A DNA stretch of 64,000 nucleotides from JABDIP01 sp965250245 (GCA_965250245.1 OZ252296.1:3100001-3164000); one strand, 5' to 3'; shown: positions 23,401 to 31,969, counted from the stretch's first letter. Made by a program: numbers and translations. Notes: generated from the sequence alone by a model not told the origin.

Positions 23401-24903
23401 ATGCCGTTCCCCCTTTCCCGGCGGCGGTTTCTTGCCGGCGGTATCGCCGTGCTGGGCGCAAGCGCTGTTCGACCCGGCTGGTCGCAATCCGCACCTGCCA
23501 GACTGCCGATACCGCCGCTTGTCGATGGAACCGGCGGGGAGCCGGTCGACCTGCAAATCCGCAGTGGCGCATGGTCCTTCATGCCCGGTGTCAGAACGCC
23601 GACCCTGGGCATCAACCAGGAGTATCTGGGACCGACGATCCGAACCCGGCGGAACAGCGAACTCAACCTGCATTATCGGAATACGCTGACCAAGGGCGTG
23701 GCCATTCACGGTCACGGCCTGCACGTTCCAGGCGATGTCGACGGCGGGCCCCAGTTGGAAATGGCGCCGGGAGACCTCTGGCAGCCCAGCCTCTCCATCG
23801 TCCAGCCGGCCGCCACCTGTTGGTATCACTCCCATACCCACGGCAAGACCGGCGATCAGGTCTATCGTGGCTTGGCCGGCATGATCATCATCGACGACGA
23901 CGATGCCGACTCGATGGATCTGCCGCGGCGCTATGGCATCGACGATCTGCCGGTCATCATCCAGGACCGCAGCTTCGATGACGATGGTCGCCTGGTCTAT
24001 TCGCTGGAAGACGCGGAGGAGGATGGCTGGTACGGCGAGACCGTCTTCATCAACGGCGCGATGGCGCCGGTCGCCCAGGTACCCGCCGGGAAGGTGCGCC
24101 TGAGGCTTCTCAACGGCGCCAATGCGCGATTCTATATCGTCGCCTTCGCCGATGGCCGCGGCTTCCACAAGATCGCCTGCGATGGCGGGTTCCTGCCCGC
24201 CCCGGTTCCCATGACCGAGATGGAGATGGCGCCCGGCGAGCGCTGCGAGATCATCGTCGATCTGTCGGACGGCAAACCCGCCGAATTGCTGACCCTGTTC
24301 GAGGATGAGGTTGAGGAGGCCGAGGAAGAGGGCGTCGTCGGCAGCCTGCTCGATCTGCTCGCCGGATCGGGCTCGCCATCGGCGCTGCCATCGCTGACCC
24401 TGCAGGTCGACCCGGCCTTGTCGGCGCATACGGCACCCTTGCCGGACCGGATGGCGACCATCGTCCGCCCTCGCGACAATCACATCGCGCGCACCCGCGA
24501 ATTCGTGCTCACCATGGAAGAGGTCGCGGACCATGGCGGACATGGTGGCCATGGCGGCCATGGGATGATGGATATGGGCATCAACGGCGCGGCCATGGAC
24601 ATGGACGTCATCAACGAGCGTGTGCAGCGCGGCGTCTGGGAGCGCTGGCGAATCCGGTCCGACCAGGGTGCGCACCCGTTCCATGTGCACGGGTGTTCCT
24701 TCCTGATCGAGCAGATGGAGGGCGCGGCCGCCCCTCCCGATCAGCAAGGCTGGAAGGACATGGTGGTTCTGGATGACGACGACTGGTCAGAAATCGTCGT
24801 GCGCTTCGATCATCCGGCAACCCCGGACCATCCCTACATGTATCACTGCCACATCCTGGAGCATGAGGATCGCGGCATGATGGGACAGTTCACGGTGAGC
24901 TGA
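23401..24903 (+). CDS. Tat-exported multicopper oxidase (CueO/SufI-like)
   Basis: ATG 23401 is chosen for GAGG 6 nt upstream; ATG 23389 is the alternative. The 500-residue protein has a Tat signal (SRRRFLAGGIAVLGAS) and three cupredoxin domains. Copper ligands are seen as HGH (103-105), HSH (143-145), HPFHVHG near 420 and HCHILEHEDRGMM (482-494), with T1 Cys483, His488 and Met493. A His/Met-rich insert (HGGHGGHGGHGMMDMG, about residues 376-400) resembles the Met-rich substrate region of CueO and suggests periplasmic Cu(I) oxidation. The gene is divergent from a LuxR-type regulator. Confidence 0.93.
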   Translation: MPFPLSRRRFLAGGIAVLGASAVRPGWSQSAPARLPIPPLVDGTGGEPVDLQIRSGAWSFMPGVRTPTLGINQEYLGPTIRTRRNSELNLHYRNTLTKGVAIHGHGLHVPGDVDGGPQLEMAPGDLWQPSLSIVQPAATCWYHSHTHGKTGDQVYRGLAGMIIIDDDDADSMDLPRRYGIDDLPVIIQDRSFDDDGRLVYSLEDAEEDGWYGETVFINGAMAPVAQVPAGKVRLRLLNGANARFYIVAFADGRGFHKIACDGGFLPAPVPMTEMEMAPGERCEIIVDLSDGKPAELLTLFEDEVEEAEEEGVVGSLLDLLAGSGSPSALPSLTLQVDPALSAHTAPLPDRMATIVRPRDNHIARTREFVLTMEEVADHGGHGGHGGHGMMDMGINGAAMDMDVINERVQRGVWERWRIRSDQGAHPFHVHGCSFLIEQMEGAAAPPDQQGWKDMVVLDDDDWSEIVVRFDHPATPDHPYMYHCHILEHEDRGMMGQFTVS

Positions 24904-24962
24904 GTCCGCCCTGGGTCAAAGTCGCAACGCAGCCGTTAAAGACCCATCCATCGACAGACATG

Positions 24963-24995
24963 AAAAAACGGCGTTCCCAGTTGCTGGGAACGCCG
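24963..24995 (-). terminator. Rho-independent terminator of rplM-rpsI
   Basis: On the minus strand a perfect 12-bp stem (CGGCGTTCCCAG, loop of 3, complement) at 24995-24969 is followed by six T residues at 24968-24963, 32 nt after the rpsI stop. It also faces the 3' end of the convergent multicopper oxidase gene. Confidence 0.9.
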
Positions 24996-25027
24996 CATAA
25001 CTCGTTGAAAATATTGTTGTTCTGCGC

Positions 25028-25507
25028 TTAGCGCTTGGAGAACTGGAAGCTGCGGCGGGCCTTGGCCTTGCCGTACTTCTTGCGCTCCACGGTGCGGCTG
25101 TCGCGGGTCAGGAAGCCGCCGGACTTCAGAGAGCCGTGCAAATCGGGCTCGAAGTTCAGCAGCGCCCGGCTGATGCCGTGGCGCACCGCGCCGGCCTGGC
25201 CGGACAGCCCGCCGCCCTTGACGGTGGCGATCACGTCGTACTGGTTGCGCCGCTCGGTCACGTCGAAGGGCTGGCTGATGATCATGCGCAGCACCGGACG
25301 GGCGAAGTAGATCTCCTGGTCGCGGCCATTGACGGTGATCTTGCCGGTGCCCGGCTTGATCCAGACGCGGGAGACGGCATCCTTGCGGCGGCCGGTGGCA
25401 TAGGCGCGGCCATGCGCGTCCAACTGCTGCTCGCGGGTCGGCGCCTCCGGCTCGGCGATGGCGGCCAGATCCTGCAGGTCGGAGAGGGTCTGTGGTTCGT
25501 CGGCCAT
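25028..25507 (-). CDS. rpsI: 30S ribosomal protein S9
   Basis: This 159-residue protein has an acidic N-terminal extension of about 35 residues before the conserved YATGRRKDAVSRVWIKPGTG. It ends with the basic tail KKYGKAKARRSFQFSKR, whose terminal Lys-Arg reaches the P-site tRNA. The extended N-terminus is usual in Alphaproteobacteria. It follows rplM by 4 nt and ends at a strong terminator. Confidence 0.98.
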   Translation of the reverse strand: MADEPQTLSDLQDLAAIAEPEAPTREQQLDAHGRAYATGRRKDAVSRVWIKPGTGKITVNGRDQEIYFARPVLRMIISQPFDVTERRNQYDVIATVKGGGLSGQAGAVRHGISRALLNFEPDLHGSLKSGGFLTRDSRTVERKKYGKAKARRSFQFSKR

Positions 25508-25511
25508 GGGC

Positions 25512-25970
25512 CTACCTCTTGTTCTTCGGGTTCATCGCCGCGACGTCCAGCACCTCGGGCTTCTGCGCCTCGTGCTTGTGCTCCGGTCCGGCATAGACTT
25601 TCAGATTGCCCATGACCTGGCGGCCCAGCGGGCCCTTCGGCAGCATGCGCTCGACCGCCTTCTCGACCACCCGCTCCGGGTGGCGGCCGTCCAGGATCGC
25701 GCCCTTGGACTTGCCCTTGATGCCGCCGGGATAGCCGGTGTGCCAGTAGAAGATGTCCTGGTCGCGCTTGCGCCCGGTGAGCCGGACCTTCTCGGCGTTG
25801 ATGACGATGATGTTGTCGCCGGTGTCGATATGAGGCGTGAAGCTGGGCTTGTGCTTGCCGCGCAGCCGGGTGGCAACGATGCTGGCCAGCCGGCCCAGCA
25901 CCACGCCCTCGGCGTCGACCACGAACCACTTCTTCTCCACCTCGGAGGGTTTCGCGGAATAGGTCTTCAT
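25512..25970 (-). CDS. rplM: 50S ribosomal protein L13
   Basis: This 152-residue protein starts MKTYSAKPSEVEKKWFVVDA and carries LGRLASIVATRLRGKHK, NAEKVRLTGRKRDQDIFYWHTGYPGG and MLPKGPLGRQVMGNLKVYAG, all diagnostic for L13. It binds 23S rRNA early in 50S assembly. It is the first gene of the rplM-rpsI operon; a palindromic -10 region lies about 115 nt upstream. Confidence 0.98.
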   Translation of the reverse strand: MKTYSAKPSEVEKKWFVVDAEGVVLGRLASIVATRLRGKHKPSFTPHIDTGDNIIVINAEKVRLTGRKRDQDIFYWHTGYPGGIKGKSKGAILDGRHPERVVEKAVERMLPKGPLGRQVMGNLKVYAGPEHKHEAQKPEVLDVAAMNPKNKR

Positions 25971-26086
25971 TGATCTCGCATCCTGAGACGGACCGATGCC
26001 CGGGGCATCGGAAGCGGCGTCTTCTAGGGGAGGTTCCGGGTGCTGTCAACCGGAAAACCGGCGCGAAAACAGAGTTTTATGTGCGC

Positions 26087-26100
26087 GGTATTATAATACC
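26087..26100. promoter_or_regulatory. Palindromic TATAAT element, possible bidirectional promoter
   Basis: GGTATTATAATACC is a perfect 14-bp palindrome in the spacer between rplM (minus) and the NAT gene (plus). It presents TATAAT on both strands in a local AT-rich patch. No convincing -35 box is visible on either side. It could equally be an operator. Confidence 0.4.
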
Positions 26101-26163
26101 CTATCCCATAAGAGCTGACGTCCCGGATGTGCGTTCCGGACCAACATGATAGCGTCCGGCCCC

Positions 26164-26964
26164 ATGGATCTCTCCGCCTATCTCGACCGGATCGCCTTCA
26201 CCGGAGACCCGCGTCCCGACCGCGCGACGCTGGACGCGCTGATGCGCGCCCATCTGCTGGCCGTTTCCTTCGAGAACCTCGACCAGCAGCTCGGGCGACG
26301 GGTCACGACCGACCTGCCCGCCGCCTATGCCAAGATCGTCGACCGGCGGCGCGGCGGCTGGTGCTTCGAGCTGAACGGGCTGTTCGGCTGGGCCCTCGCC
26401 GAGATCGGCTTCGAGGTCGACAGCCTTGCCGCCTATGTCGATCGGGACCCCGCAGCACCCCGCCCGGCCAGCCACAAATGCCTGCGCGTGCGGTGCGGCG
26501 AACCGCTGCTGGTGGATGTCGGCTTTGGCGGCAGCCTGCTGCAGCCCTTGCCGATCCGACCGGGTGAGGCGGAACAGCCGCCCTACCAATTCGCGATCGC
26601 GGAGCAGGAAGACGGCTTCCTGCGCTTCACGGAACGGTCGGAAGCCGGCGCGTCCTCGTTCGATTTCCGCCTGACGCCGGTCGGCGACCGCCATTTCGAT
26701 GCGGTCAGCGATCAACTGCAGACCGACGAGGACTCGCCCTTCCGGCTCAACCTCACCGCGCAACGGCGATTTCCGGACCGTCATCTGGTCCTGCGGGGGC
26801 GTGTGCTGAGCGACATCGGACCCGATGGCGTGAACAAGCGTGTCCTGGAATCCGCCGACGCCCTCGTCGCCTGCCTGCGCGACCGCTTCGGTCTCGATGT
26901 ACCCGAAGTGGCGTCGATCTGGCCGCGGATCGTCGCGCGGCATGAGGAGTTGTTCGGCAACTAG
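26164..26964 (+). CDS. Arylamine N-acetyltransferase
   Basis: ATG 26164 (MDLSAYLDRI) matches the usual family start; ATG 26146 would add six residues. The 266-residue protein has the catalytic triad in typical spacing: Cys67 in RGGWCFELN, His104 in SHKCLRV and Asp118 in LVDVGFG. NATs transfer acetyl groups from acetyl-CoA to arylamines or hydrazines in the cytoplasm; physiological bacterial substrates vary. It sits between rplM and a thioesterase, and its stop codon overlaps the convergent thioesterase stop by 2 nt. Confidence 0.93.
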   Translation: MDLSAYLDRIAFTGDPRPDRATLDALMRAHLLAVSFENLDQQLGRRVTTDLPAAYAKIVDRRRGGWCFELNGLFGWALAEIGFEVDSLAAYVDRDPAAPRPASHKCLRVRCGEPLLVDVGFGGSLLQPLPIRPGEAEQPPYQFAIAEQEDGFLRFTERSEAGASSFDFRLTPVGDRHFDAVSDQLQTDEDSPFRLNLTAQRRFPDRHLVLRGRVLSDIGPDGVNKRVLESADALVACLRDRFGLDVPEVASIWPRIVARHEELFGN

Positions 26965-27437
26965 CCTGTGCGATCGGACCCGGCGGCCGGCGGAATGGAA
27001 TAGGTGCCCGTGGCGTGCGCCACCGGCTCCTCCTCCCCTTCCGAGCGCATCAGCACCTCGCCATAGGCCAGCCGCCGTCCGAGTTTCAGGATGCGGCCCT
27101 CGGCATGAACGCCGACCGGGGCCGGCCGGCGCAGGAAGTTGATGGTCATCGAGGTGGTGACTGCCAGATCGACCCGGCCGATCCGGCTCAAGACCGCCCC
27201 GTAGAGCGCCACGTCGGCCAGGCCGAACAGGGCCGGACCGGTGATGGTGCCGCCGGGCCGCACGAAATCCTCGCGATAGGGCATGAACACGTCGATCCGC
27301 CCGTCGCCGATCGCGTCGACCCGCAGGTTGTAGCCGCCGATCAGCGGCACCTGCTCCCGCACCAGCGCCTCGAATTCCGCCGCCTCGATCACCGTCTGCT
27401 CCTGCGCTTCCATCCCCATCGCCGGCGAGGACCACAT
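26961..27437 (-). CDS. PaaI-family hotdog thioesterase
   Basis: ATG 27437 has AGGG 7 nt upstream; ATGs at 27419 and 27413 are alternatives. The 158-residue hotdog protein carries GGTITGPALFGLADVALYGAVLSRI (the fold's central helix, with a Gly-Pro motif) and TTSMTINFLRRPAPVGVHAEGRILKLGRR. PaaI-type enzymes hydrolyse acyl- or aryl-CoA thioesters. It is divergent from the enoyl-CoA hydratase gene, so the two may share regulation in acyl-CoA metabolism. Confidence 0.85.
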   Translation of the reverse strand: MWSSPAMGMEAQEQTVIEAAEFEALVREQVPLIGGYNLRVDAIGDGRIDVFMPYREDFVRPGGTITGPALFGLADVALYGAVLSRIGRVDLAVTTSMTINFLRRPAPVGVHAEGRILKLGRRLAYGEVLMRSEGEEEPVAHATGTYSIPPAAGSDRTG

Positions 27438-27577
27438 GCGAATGCCCTTGACCGCAAAGCGGTTGAATTCGCCGGTCCGATCCTGTCCAGTGTGCGGCCC
27501 ATGCAAGGGTAGCCGGGCATTTGCCGGCCCCGCGGGTCCGGGTAGACTGGCACAGGCCCCGGGGATGGAGGAATACC

Positions 27578-28429
27578 ATGAGCGCATCTGATTTCCCCAG
27601 TGTGCGCACGGCGCGGGACCGCGCCAAGGCGGCAACGACGGCGCAAGCCGAGGAAGGCCCGGTGCTACTGCGGGCCGATGCCGACGGTGTGGCGACTTTG
27701 ACGCTCAACCGCCCGGCGGCGCGCAATGCGCTGTCGAGCCGGCTCATGGCGCAACTGCACGAGCAGTTGGAGGAGCTGGCCGAGGACCGCTCGGTCAAGG
27801 TCGTGGTCATCGCCGCCAACGGCCCCGGTTTCTGCGCCGGCCACGATCTGAAGGAGATGCGCGCCAATCCCGGCCGCGAGGCCTATGAGCGGCTGTTCCG
27901 GCAATGCTCGCGGCTGATGATGGCCATCGTCGGCCTGCCCAAGCCGGTGATCGCCAAGGTGCACGGCATCGCGACGGCCGCCGGCTGCCAGCTCGTCGCC
28001 AGCTGCGACCTGGCCGTCGCCGCGGCAGACACCCGCTTCGCCACGCCCGGCGTGAATATCGGCCTGTTCTGCTCGACCCCGATGGTGGCGTTGAGCCGCG
28101 CCGTCGGCCGCAAGGCGGCGATGGAGATGCTGCTGACCGGCGAGATGGTCCCGGCCGAGGAGGCCAAGCGGCTCGGACTCGTCAACCGCGTCGTGCCGCC
28201 GTCCGAGCTGGACCGCGAGACCGAGGCCCTGGCGCGGATAATCGCCGACAAGTCGCCGCTGGTGCTGGCGATCGGCAAGGAGGCGTTCTACCGCCAGGCA
28301 GAGATGGGCCTGAAGGATGCGTATGACTACGCCAGCGAGGTGATGACCCGCAACATGCTGGCCCGCGACGCGGAGGAAGGCATCGACGCCTTCATCGAGA
28401 AGCGACCGCCGAAATGGACGGGGCGCTGA
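27578..28429 (+). CDS. Enoyl-CoA hydratase/isomerase family protein
   Basis: The start is ATG 27578, with GGAG 7 nt upstream; the frame extends further without support. The 283-residue crotonase has LNRPAARNALSSRLMAQL, the oxyanion-hole segments GPGFCAGHDLKEM and HGIATAAGCQLVASCDLAVAA, and a Phe/Cys-rich NIGLFCSTPMVALSRAVG. The AGHDLKEM motif with His and Asp differs from the two-Glu hydratase centre, so the reaction may be isomerisation or hydrolysis (ECHDC3-like). It overlaps the next gene by 16 nt. Confidence 0.9.
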   Translation: MSASDFPSVRTARDRAKAATTAQAEEGPVLLRADADGVATLTLNRPAARNALSSRLMAQLHEQLEELAEDRSVKVVVIAANGPGFCAGHDLKEMRANPGREAYERLFRQCSRLMMAIVGLPKPVIAKVHGIATAAGCQLVASCDLAVAAADTRFATPGVNIGLFCSTPMVALSRAVGRKAAMEMLLTGEMVPAEEAKRLGLVNRVVPPSELDRETEALARIIADKSPLVLAIGKEAFYRQAEMGLKDAYDYASEVMTRNMLARDAEEGIDAFIEKRPPKWTGR

Positions 28430-28935
28430 CCGAACGGCACATGCCCGACCACGACCATTACCCGGACTCCTTCCTGCGCGGCATCCTCGACCGGGTGAAG
28501 ACCATCGCCATGGTCGGGGCCAGCCCGTATTGGAACCGGCCCAGCTATTTCGCCATGAAGTACCTGCAGGCCAAGGGCTATCGGGTGATCCCGGTCAATC
28601 CGCGGGCCGCCGGACAGGAGATCCTGGGCGAGCCGGTGCGGGCCAGCCTGGCCGATATCCCGGACCGGTTCGACATGGTACAGGTGTTCCGGAATTCCGA
28701 GGCCGCAGGGCCGATCGTCGACGAGGCGCTGGCCTTGCCGACACCGCCGCCGGTGGTCTGGATGCAATTGGGCGTGCGCAACGACGAGGCGGCCGAACGG
28801 GCCGAGTCGGCGGGCTGCACGGTCGTCATGAACCGATGCCCGAAGATCGAATGGGCCCGGCTCTATCGCGAGCTGGGCTGGAGCGGGTTCAACACGGGCG
28901 TCATCTCTTCAAGGAAAAGGAAGCTGAATAAATGA
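28414..28935 (+). CDS. CoA-binding domain protein (YccU-like)
   Basis: This 173-residue protein is a single Rossmann-type CoA_binding_2 domain: TIAMVGASPYWNRPSYFAMKYLQ, GYRVIPVNPRAAGQEILGEPV and VVWMQLGVRNDEAAERAESAG, with NRCPKIE near the C-terminus. Family members bind CoA; their role is unclear. It overlaps the hydratase upstream by 16 nt and metY downstream by 4 nt (ATGA), so the three genes form one translationally coupled unit. ATG 28441 is an alternative start. Confidence 0.9.
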   Translation: MDGALTERHMPDHDHYPDSFLRGILDRVKTIAMVGASPYWNRPSYFAMKYLQAKGYRVIPVNPRAAGQEILGEPVRASLADIPDRFDMVQVFRNSEAAGPIVDEALALPTPPPVVWMQLGVRNDEAAERAESAGCTVVMNRCPKIEWARLYRELGWSGFNTGVISSRKRKLNK

Positions 28936-30248
28936 GCGACAACAGGAATCCGGGTTTCGACACCCTTGCCATCCATGCGGGCGCCCAGCCGGATCCGGCC
29001 ACGGGCGCCCGCCAGACCCCGGTCTACCAGACCACCTCCTACGTGTTCGACGATGTCGACCACGCGGCTTCCCTGTTCAACCTGCAGAAGCTGGGCTTCA
29101 TCTATTCGCGGCTGACCAACCCGACGGTGGCGGTGCTCGAGGAACGGGTCGCCAGCCTGGAAGGCGGCATCGGCGCGACGGCCACCTCCTCCGGCCATGC
29201 GGCGCAATTGCTGGCGCTGTTTCCGTTCATGGAGCCGGGGGCGGAGATCGTCGCGGCACGCAAGCTCTATGGCGGCTCTATCAACCAGCTCGGCAACAGC
29301 TTCAAGCGCGCCTTCGGCTGGAAGACCAGCTTCGTGGACAGCGACGATCCGGAGAATTTCCGCGCCGCCATCACCGAGAACACAAAGGCGCTCTTCATCG
29401 AAAGCCTGGCCAATCCGGGCGGCGTCGTGTCCGACCTGGAGGCGATCTCCGCCATCGCCCGGGAGGCCGGCATCCCGCTGATCGTCGACAACACCATGGC
29501 GACGCCCTATCTGTGCCGACCGATCGAGCACGGCGCCGACATCGTGGTGCATTCGACGTCCAAGTTCCTGTCGGGCAACGGCACCTCGATCGGCGGCGTG
29601 GTGGTCGACAGCGGCAAGTTCAACTGGGCCCAGAACGACAAGTTCGCCGGGCTGACCGCCGAGGAGCCGGGCTATCACGGGCTGAAGTTCTTCGAGACCT
29701 TCGGCGAGCTCGCCTACACTTTCCACGGCCATGCCATCGGCCTGCGCGATTTGGGCACCAACCAGCAGCCGATGAACGCCTTCCTCACCCTGCTCGGCAT
29801 CGAGACCCTGTCCCTGCGCATGGAGCGGCACAGCGAGAACGCGCTGAAGGTGGCGGAACACCTGGCCGGCCACCCGCAGGTCGCCTGGGTCGAATATGCC
29901 GGCCTGCCCTCCTCGCCCTATCACGCGCTGGCGCAGAAATACGTGCCCAAGGGCTGCGGTTCGGTCTTCACCATCGGGCTGAAGGGCGGCTATGAGGCCG
30001 GGGTGCAGCTGGTCGAGAGCGTGGAGATGCTGAGCCACCTGGCCAATATCGGCGACGCCCGCTCGCTAATCCTGCATCCGGCCTCGACCACCCACCGTCA
30101 GCTCTCCGCGGAGAAGCTGGAGGCCGCCGGCGCCGGTCCGGACGTGGTGCGGCTGTCGATCGGCCTGGAGACGGCGTCCGACATCATCGCCGACCTCGAC
30201 CAGGCGCTCGAGAAGGTGGCGGCGTCGACCCCGGCGGCGGCGGAGTAG
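28932..30248 (+). CDS. metY: O-acetylhomoserine sulfhydrylase
   Basis: This 438-residue Cys/Met-metabolism PLP enzyme has FDTLAIHAGAQPDPATGARQ at the N-terminus, YSRLTNPTVAVLEERVASLEGG and VDNTMATPYLCRPIEHGADI. The PLP-lysine is in HSTSKFLSGNGTS, followed by HPASTTHRQL. The length (about 430) fits O-acetylhomoserine aminocarboxypropyltransferase rather than cystathionine synthases (about 380). It makes homocysteine from O-acetylhomoserine and sulfide. Confidence 0.94.
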   Translation: MSDNRNPGFDTLAIHAGAQPDPATGARQTPVYQTTSYVFDDVDHAASLFNLQKLGFIYSRLTNPTVAVLEERVASLEGGIGATATSSGHAAQLLALFPFMEPGAEIVAARKLYGGSINQLGNSFKRAFGWKTSFVDSDDPENFRAAITENTKALFIESLANPGGVVSDLEAISAIAREAGIPLIVDNTMATPYLCRPIEHGADIVVHSTSKFLSGNGTSIGGVVVDSGKFNWAQNDKFAGLTAEEPGYHGLKFFETFGELAYTFHGHAIGLRDLGTNQQPMNAFLTLLGIETLSLRMERHSENALKVAEHLAGHPQVAWVEYAGLPSSPYHALAQKYVPKGCGSVFTIGLKGGYEAGVQLVESVEMLSHLANIGDARSLILHPASTTHRQLSAEKLEAAGAGPDVVRLSIGLETASDIIADLDQALEKVAASTPAAAE

Positions 30249-30327
30249 TCATCGATCCCTGTGGCAATCGTCACAGGGCTGAAATCCGCCCGTGCGATAG
30301 ACTCCGTCCAGACCGGAGAGACGAATA

Positions 30328-30373
30328 CGGTCGGCGGCGGCCCGAGGGGAATCACGGGGCCGCCGCCGGACCG
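30328..30373 (+). other. Strong GC hairpin after metY
   Basis: CGGTCGGCGGCGGCCC (30328-30343) faces GGGCCGCCGCCGGACCG (30357-30373), with one bulge. A weaker CCCTGTG/CACAGGG stem lies at 30257-30278. No U-tract follows either, so attenuation or mRNA-end protection is as likely as termination. Confidence 0.5.
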
Positions 30374-30417
30374 ATCGCGGTGCACAGGGGACGCTCGCAC
30401 CTTCAGGAGAGAGCGTC

Positions 30418-30921
30418 ATGGGCGTGAAGATCTATGTGTGGCGTGGCCAGCCGAACGTTCCGGGCCACGTGTCGATGGATGTCGACGGCACCTATATGAG
30501 CTATTGGCCGAATTCGGCCGCCGGACCGAAGGATTTCAAGGTCGGGACCACACACGAGCCGGGATTTCCGTCCGCCTACCGGGCCGACCGCCGGCTGGAA
30601 GGCCGCAACCACGACGACGAGGTCGAAATCGGCGGGCTGAACACCGCGCGCATGATCGAGAGCTGGAACGATTTGCTCGGCAACCCGACCCGCTACAATA
30701 TGGTGGAGCACAATTGCTCCACGGTCGTCGCCTCGCTGCTGGAGGTCGGGTCGGGCATTCCGCCCAGCTTCACACCGCGCATGGCGGTCGACGACCATGT
30801 CAGCAATTGGATCATGCGCTTCCTGTTCCGCCTGCGCTTCCTGAGCGGACATATCGAGATGTGGACCCCGAGCGCCGTGCTTCGCTACGCCATTGAACTG
30901 AGAAACAGATTCGGTTCGTGA
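30418..30921 (+). CDS. Permuted papain-fold (NlpC/P60-like) candidate protein
   Basis: This 167-residue protein has CAGGAGAG ahead of the ATG. I see a His17 in PGHVSMDV, then YMSYWP, and a Cys100 in VEHNCSTVVASLL. The His-before-Cys order with an NCS motif at a helix start is what circularly permuted papain-like (LRAT/YiiX/DUF4105-type) hydrolases show. These are amidases, acyltransferases or peptidases. It lacks a signal peptide. The stop overlaps the HDAC-family start (GTGA). Assignment is by pattern only; T6SS-type effectors share this layout, but no T6SS gene is near. Confidence 0.6.
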   Translation: MGVKIYVWRGQPNVPGHVSMDVDGTYMSYWPNSAAGPKDFKVGTTHEPGFPSAYRADRRLEGRNHDDEVEIGGLNTARMIESWNDLLGNPTRYNMVEHNCSTVVASLLEVGSGIPPSFTPRMAVDDHVSNWIMRFLFRLRFLSGHIEMWTPSAVLRYAIELRNRFGS

Positions 30922-31877
30922 CGCCACGCCTGGTCTACTCGCCGGACTACGACCTGACGCTCTACGGGCTGGAGCGGCTGCACCCGTTCGACGGGCGCAA
31001 GTACAGCCGCGCCTGGAACCGGATTCGCAATGCCCTCGGCGACCGGGCTACGGCGCTGGTCGAGGCGCCGGAGGCGGCGGTCTCCGACGACCGACTGCTG
31101 CTGGTGCACACCCAGGCCTATCTGGACACGCTCGCCAGTTCCAGCGCGACGATCGCCCAGGCGCTGGAACTGCCCTTCCTGAAGCTGCTGCCGCATGGCG
31201 TGCTGGAAAGCCGGGTGCTGACGCCCATGCGGCTGGCGACCCAGGGCACCATCCAGGCCATGGGCCACGCGCTGGCCGGCAGCACGGCGATGAATATCGG
31301 CGGCGGCTATCACCACGCCTTCCCGGACCATGGCGAGGGCTTCTGCCTCTATGCCGACGTGCCCGTGGCCCTGGCCCATCACCGCCAGGCCGGCGCCATC
31401 GGCACGGACGAGCCGGTGCTGCTGATCGACCTGGACGCCCATCGCGGCAACGGCTTCTTCGCCGCCTTCCAGGACGACCCGGCGGTGCACATCCTCGATG
31501 TCTACAACGCCCAGCGCTATCCCGGCTTCTTCGACGGCGATGAGGACAGGCACCCCTACCAGGTGCCGCTGAAGGCCGGCCGCACGGATGCCGACTACCG
31601 GGCCGCCCTGGACCGCGAGCTTCCCGAATTCCTGGACTCGTCCCCGTCCCCGCGTCTCGCCATCTACAACGCCGGCACCGACATCGTCGCCGGTGACAAG
31701 TTGGGCGGCCACGAGGTCAGCTATGACGGCGTCGCCGCCCGCGACCGCCTGATCGTCGACACCCTGGCCGAGCGTGGCATCCCCACCGCTATCGTCACCA
31801 GCGGCGGCTACAGCGACGCCTCCCACCGCCTGATCGCCGATCTGGCGATCCATCTGGTGCAGCGGGCAACGGACTAG
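30918..31877 (+). CDS. Histone deacetylase / acetylpolyamine amidohydrolase family protein
   Basis: This 319-residue protein uses the GTG inside the 4-nt overlap with the upstream gene. The HDAC-fold motifs are RLHPFDGRKYSRAW, GGGYHHAFPDHGEGFC (active-site His pair), LLIDLDAHRGNG (Zn Asp and His) and YNAGTDIVAGDKLGG (second Zn Asp). It resembles class IV-like bacterial members. Substrates are acetylated amines or acyl-lysines. Coupling to a papain-like protein is unusual. Confidence 0.9.
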   Translation: MTPRLVYSPDYDLTLYGLERLHPFDGRKYSRAWNRIRNALGDRATALVEAPEAAVSDDRLLLVHTQAYLDTLASSSATIAQALELPFLKLLPHGVLESRVLTPMRLATQGTIQAMGHALAGSTAMNIGGGYHHAFPDHGEGFCLYADVPVALAHHRQAGAIGTDEPVLLIDLDAHRGNGFFAAFQDDPAVHILDVYNAQRYPGFFDGDEDRHPYQVPLKAGRTDADYRAALDRELPEFLDSSPSPRLAIYNAGTDIVAGDKLGGHEVSYDGVAARDRLIVDTLAERGIPTAIVTSGGYSDASHRLIADLAIHLVQRATD

Positions 31878-31900
31878 CCCGGTTCCCGACCGCCGGAGAA

Positions 31901-31969
31901 CCCCTCACCCAGCTTCGGCTAAGGCTTGGCGCGGCGAGAGCCAAGCCTTAGCCGGAGCTGCGTGAGGGG
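31901..31969. repeat. Palindrome, CCCCTCACCCAGC...GCTAAGGCTTGGC type
   Basis: The 30-bp arms 31901-31930 and 31940-31969 are complementary at 28 positions, with a 9-nt loop. The sequence CCCCTCACCCAG and GGCTAAGGCTTGGC recurs in diverged form at 41801-41982. It follows the HDAC gene by 23 nt and could act as its transcription end. Confidence 0.85.

Noticed and set aside
25282..26049. 255-codon minus-strand frame over rplM-rpsI
   Set aside because: Frame-shifted shadow of two ribosomal genes; low-complexity Arg/Pro/Ala composition.
30257..30278. CCCTGTG/CACAGGG hairpin as metY terminator
   Set aside because: Only 7 bp and no U-tract follows, so I list it only inside the neighbouring hairpin entry.
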